Source: CAYMSF01 sp964542255 (lineage in GTDB: Bacteria > Verrucomicrobiota > Lentisphaeria > Victivallales > Victivallaceae). Taken from it: a stretch of DNA of 6,090 nt. Below are positions 4,809 to 6,090 of the stretch, one piece after another. Made by a program: the position numbers and the translations under genes. The stretch lies in assembly GCA_964542255.1 (NCBI GenBank), contig CAZITV010000142.1, positions 1-6,090 on the forward strand, read 5' to 3'. A model generated the notes under the pieces. The model made no database searches and was not told the origin of the DNA. It worked only from the letters and a program-made list of their open reading frames with translations. The stretch's first letter is position 1; each line of letters opens with the position of its first letter.

Positions 4809-5948
4809 ATGGCAATTGTACCGATGCTGGAAAAATGGTCAGGAACGATGACTGACCGCGAACGTTTTAATCGTCAAATGCATTTCAAGAGCGTGGACCG
4901 CTGTTTTAACCGTGAATTCGGTTATTGGGATGAAAACTTTACCGAATGGGATTTATTTGTCAAAAACGGCATCAAGAACAATGAAGAAGCCGACATTTTT
5001 TTTAATTTTGACCGAACCGAATATGTCGGAGGATTGTTAGAGATGAATCCGGCGTTTGAAAATAAAATTATCGAAGAGCGCGATGATGTAAATATTATCA
5101 TGAATAGTGACGGGCTGTTGGCAGAAGTTCCCAAAGCCGGGCAGGGTTCATCAATTCCGCATTATCTCACCTCCAGTATCGTTACTCCTGACGACTGGAA
5201 ACGCTGCAAGGAAGAACGTTACCGCCGCGATGACCCGAAGCGCATTGTTGATATTGCCGCACTCAAGTTGAAACATCCTGATGAGCGCGACTATCCGCTG
5301 TGTGTCTGGACCGGTTCGATGATTGGCCGCATCCGTGATATCCTCACCTTTGAAGGCCTGGCGTTCGCGGTCTATGACTACCCGGAAATGGTTGAGGATA
5401 TGGTGGAAACCTACTGCGTGCTGGTTGAAGATTCTCTTGATCAGCTCCTGCCGCATTTCCAATTTGATGTCGCCGCCGGCTGGGAAGATATCTGTTTCAA
5501 AAATGGTCCGATTGTCAGCATTGATTTCTTCCGCGATATCGTGGTGCCGCGCTATAAACGCATTAATAAAAAATTGAAGCAGTACGGCATTGACATCTGG
5601 TGGACCGACTGCGATGGCGATGTCAGACCGCTGCTGCCATATTTCCTCGAAAGCGGCATCAACTGCCTCTTCCCGTTTGAAGTAATGGGATGCGCACATC
5701 CCGGAGAATTACTCGACCAGTACAGCGGCGAATTGCGGATTATGGGCGGATTCGATAAAATTCAGCTTGGCCATGGCAGGGCCGCCATTAAAAAGTATAT
5801 GGAAACACTGGTACCGTATGTAGAACGCGGCGGCTATATCCCGTTCTGCGACCACCGCTGCCCGCCCAATGTCAATCCGGATGATTATCTCTATTATCTC
5901 GAACTCAAAAAGGCGATGTTCGGCATCGGTTCGCAGCTCTACAGTTAA
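4809..5948 (+). CDS. Uroporphyrinogen decarboxylase (URO-D) superfamily protein (379 aa)
   Basis: A soluble TIM-barrel protein of the superfamily that includes HemE and cobalamin-dependent methyltransferases (MtaA, MtbA, CmuA). The N-terminus has the superfamily entry TDRERFNRQMHFKSVDR (15-31). Further marks are VWTGSMIGRIRDI (166-178), the aspartate-rich TDCDGDVRPLLPYF (266-279), LFPFEVMGCAHPGE (287-300), the IMGGFDK strand (311-317) and the C-terminal GGYIPFCDHRCPPNV (341-355) with a closing Tyr-rich helix. The PxWxMRQAGR signature of HemE is absent, so heme synthesis is unlikely. The HxC zinc motif of MtaA-type enzymes is not seen at the barrel position, where TDCDGD stands; Cys268, Cys295, His349 and Cys351 are possible metal ligands. 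Reaction and substrate are unknown; methyl transfer or decarboxylation are options. No corrinoid protein is adjacent. It is probably controlled by the divergent AraC-type regulator. Confidence 0.85.
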   Translation: MAIVPMLEKWSGTMTDRERFNRQMHFKSVDRCFNREFGYWDENFTEWDLFVKNGIKNNEEADIFFNFDRTEYVGGLLEMNPAFENKIIEERDDVNIIMNSDGLLAEVPKAGQGSSIPHYLTSSIVTPDDWKRCKEERYRRDDPKRIVDIAALKLKHPDERDYPLCVWTGSMIGRIRDILTFEGLAFAVYDYPEMVEDMVETYCVLVEDSLDQLLPHFQFDVAAGWEDICFKNGPIVSIDFFRDIVVPRYKRINKKLKQYGIDIWWTDCDGDVRPLLPYFLESGINCLFPFEVMGCAHPGELLDQYSGELRIMGGFDKIQLGHGRAAIKKYMETLVPYVERGGYIPFCDHRCPPNVNPDDYLYYLELKKAMFGIGSQLYS

Positions 5949-5982
5949 TTTGATTTTACCGCTTGAGGTTTTCTGTTGTAGT

Positions 5983-6021
5983 GCCCTCTCTCTGAGAGGG
6001 CGGACTGTTGGAATATTTTTT
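5983..6021 (+). terminator. Terminator-like hairpin after the URO-D-like gene
   Basis: GCCCTCTC (5983-5990) and GAGAGGGC (5994-6001) form a perfect 8-bp GC-rich stem with a TCT loop, 35 bases after the stop. A run of six T comes at 6016-6021, 14 bases past the stem, too far for a classic intrinsic terminator. It may still end or protect the transcript. Confidence 0.55.
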
Positions 6022-6023
6022 AC

Positions 6024-6059
6024 CACGAAACTCACGAAATAACACGAAATAATACCAAA
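6024..6059. repeat. Short CACGAAA repeat run
   Basis: CACGAAA occurs at 6024-6030, 6033-6039 and 6043-6049, with a decayed TACCAAA at 6053-6059, giving 9-10 bp spacing. It is not coding. Similar ACCACGAAA-type runs are remembered from intergenic DNA of several environmental phyla, but that is recollection, not a search result. The window ends before the next gene. Confidence 0.55.
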
Positions 6060-6090
6060 TGCGGTGGATTTCATTTTCCTGCGGAAAAAT

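Noticed and set aside
5151..5699. Minus-strand reading frame of 182 codons inside the URO-D-like gene
   Set aside because: It is antisense to a well-supported gene, with no recognisable domain or ribosome site.

Overview
The window looks like bacterial chromosome from a metabolically versatile, probably gut or anaerobic bacterium. The gene content is a class II aldolase fused to a short-chain dehydrogenase, an AraC-type regulator divergent from a uroporphyrinogen-decarboxylase-like protein, and an IS200-like Y1 transposase in repeat-rich DNA. This mix recalls Lentisphaerota (Victivallales) or relatives in the Planctomycetes-Verrucomicrobia group. That placement rests on remembered family resemblance, not on a marker gene, and is weak. 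The metabolic genes are moderately GC-rich (37 of 60 bases in a sampled line of the aldolase gene). The intergenic DNA and the transposase gene are AT-rich (19 of 60 in a sampled line of the transposase).

Layout. Positions 1-422 are a long AT-rich intergenic stretch. It holds a hairpin-plus-T terminator probably belonging to a gene left of the window, an AT palindrome, a good sigma70-type promoter (189-217) and a roughly 200-nt leader. At 423-2327 (+) lies a 634-aa bifunctional protein: an N-terminal class II (zinc) aldolase and a C-terminal NAD-type SDR whose active site and C-terminus resemble sorbitol-6-phosphate 2-dehydrogenase. Positions 2328-3015 carry no credible gene. They hold palindromes, a MITE-like unit with 10-bp inverted ends, and a 51-bp tandem array framed by a 37-bp imperfect inverted repeat whose arms form hairpins. 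At 3016-3462 (-) is a 148-aa IS200/RAYT-type Y1 transposase, with its own terminator on the side facing the array. Positions 3499-3725 include a diverged copy of the array unit on the other side of the transposase. At 3726-4520 (-) is a complete AraC/XylS-type regulator. A 288-bp divergent intergenic region follows, with a 12-bp perfect inverted repeat and a TTGACA -35. At 4809-5948 (+) is a 379-aa URO-D/cobalamin-methyltransferase-superfamily protein, followed by a strong hairpin and a run of CACGAAA repeats to the window end.

How it fits together. The AraC-type protein probably senses a small molecule with its cupin-like N-terminus and controls the divergent URO-D-like gene. The aldolase-dehydrogenase could catalyse two steps of sugar or polyol phosphate breakdown. 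No kinase, transporter or corrinoid protein is in the window, so substrates stay open. The most unusual part is the transposase with its array, inverted hairpin arms and diverged outlying copy. It looks like a RAYT or IS200-type enzyme beside the repeat family it acts on or once acted on.
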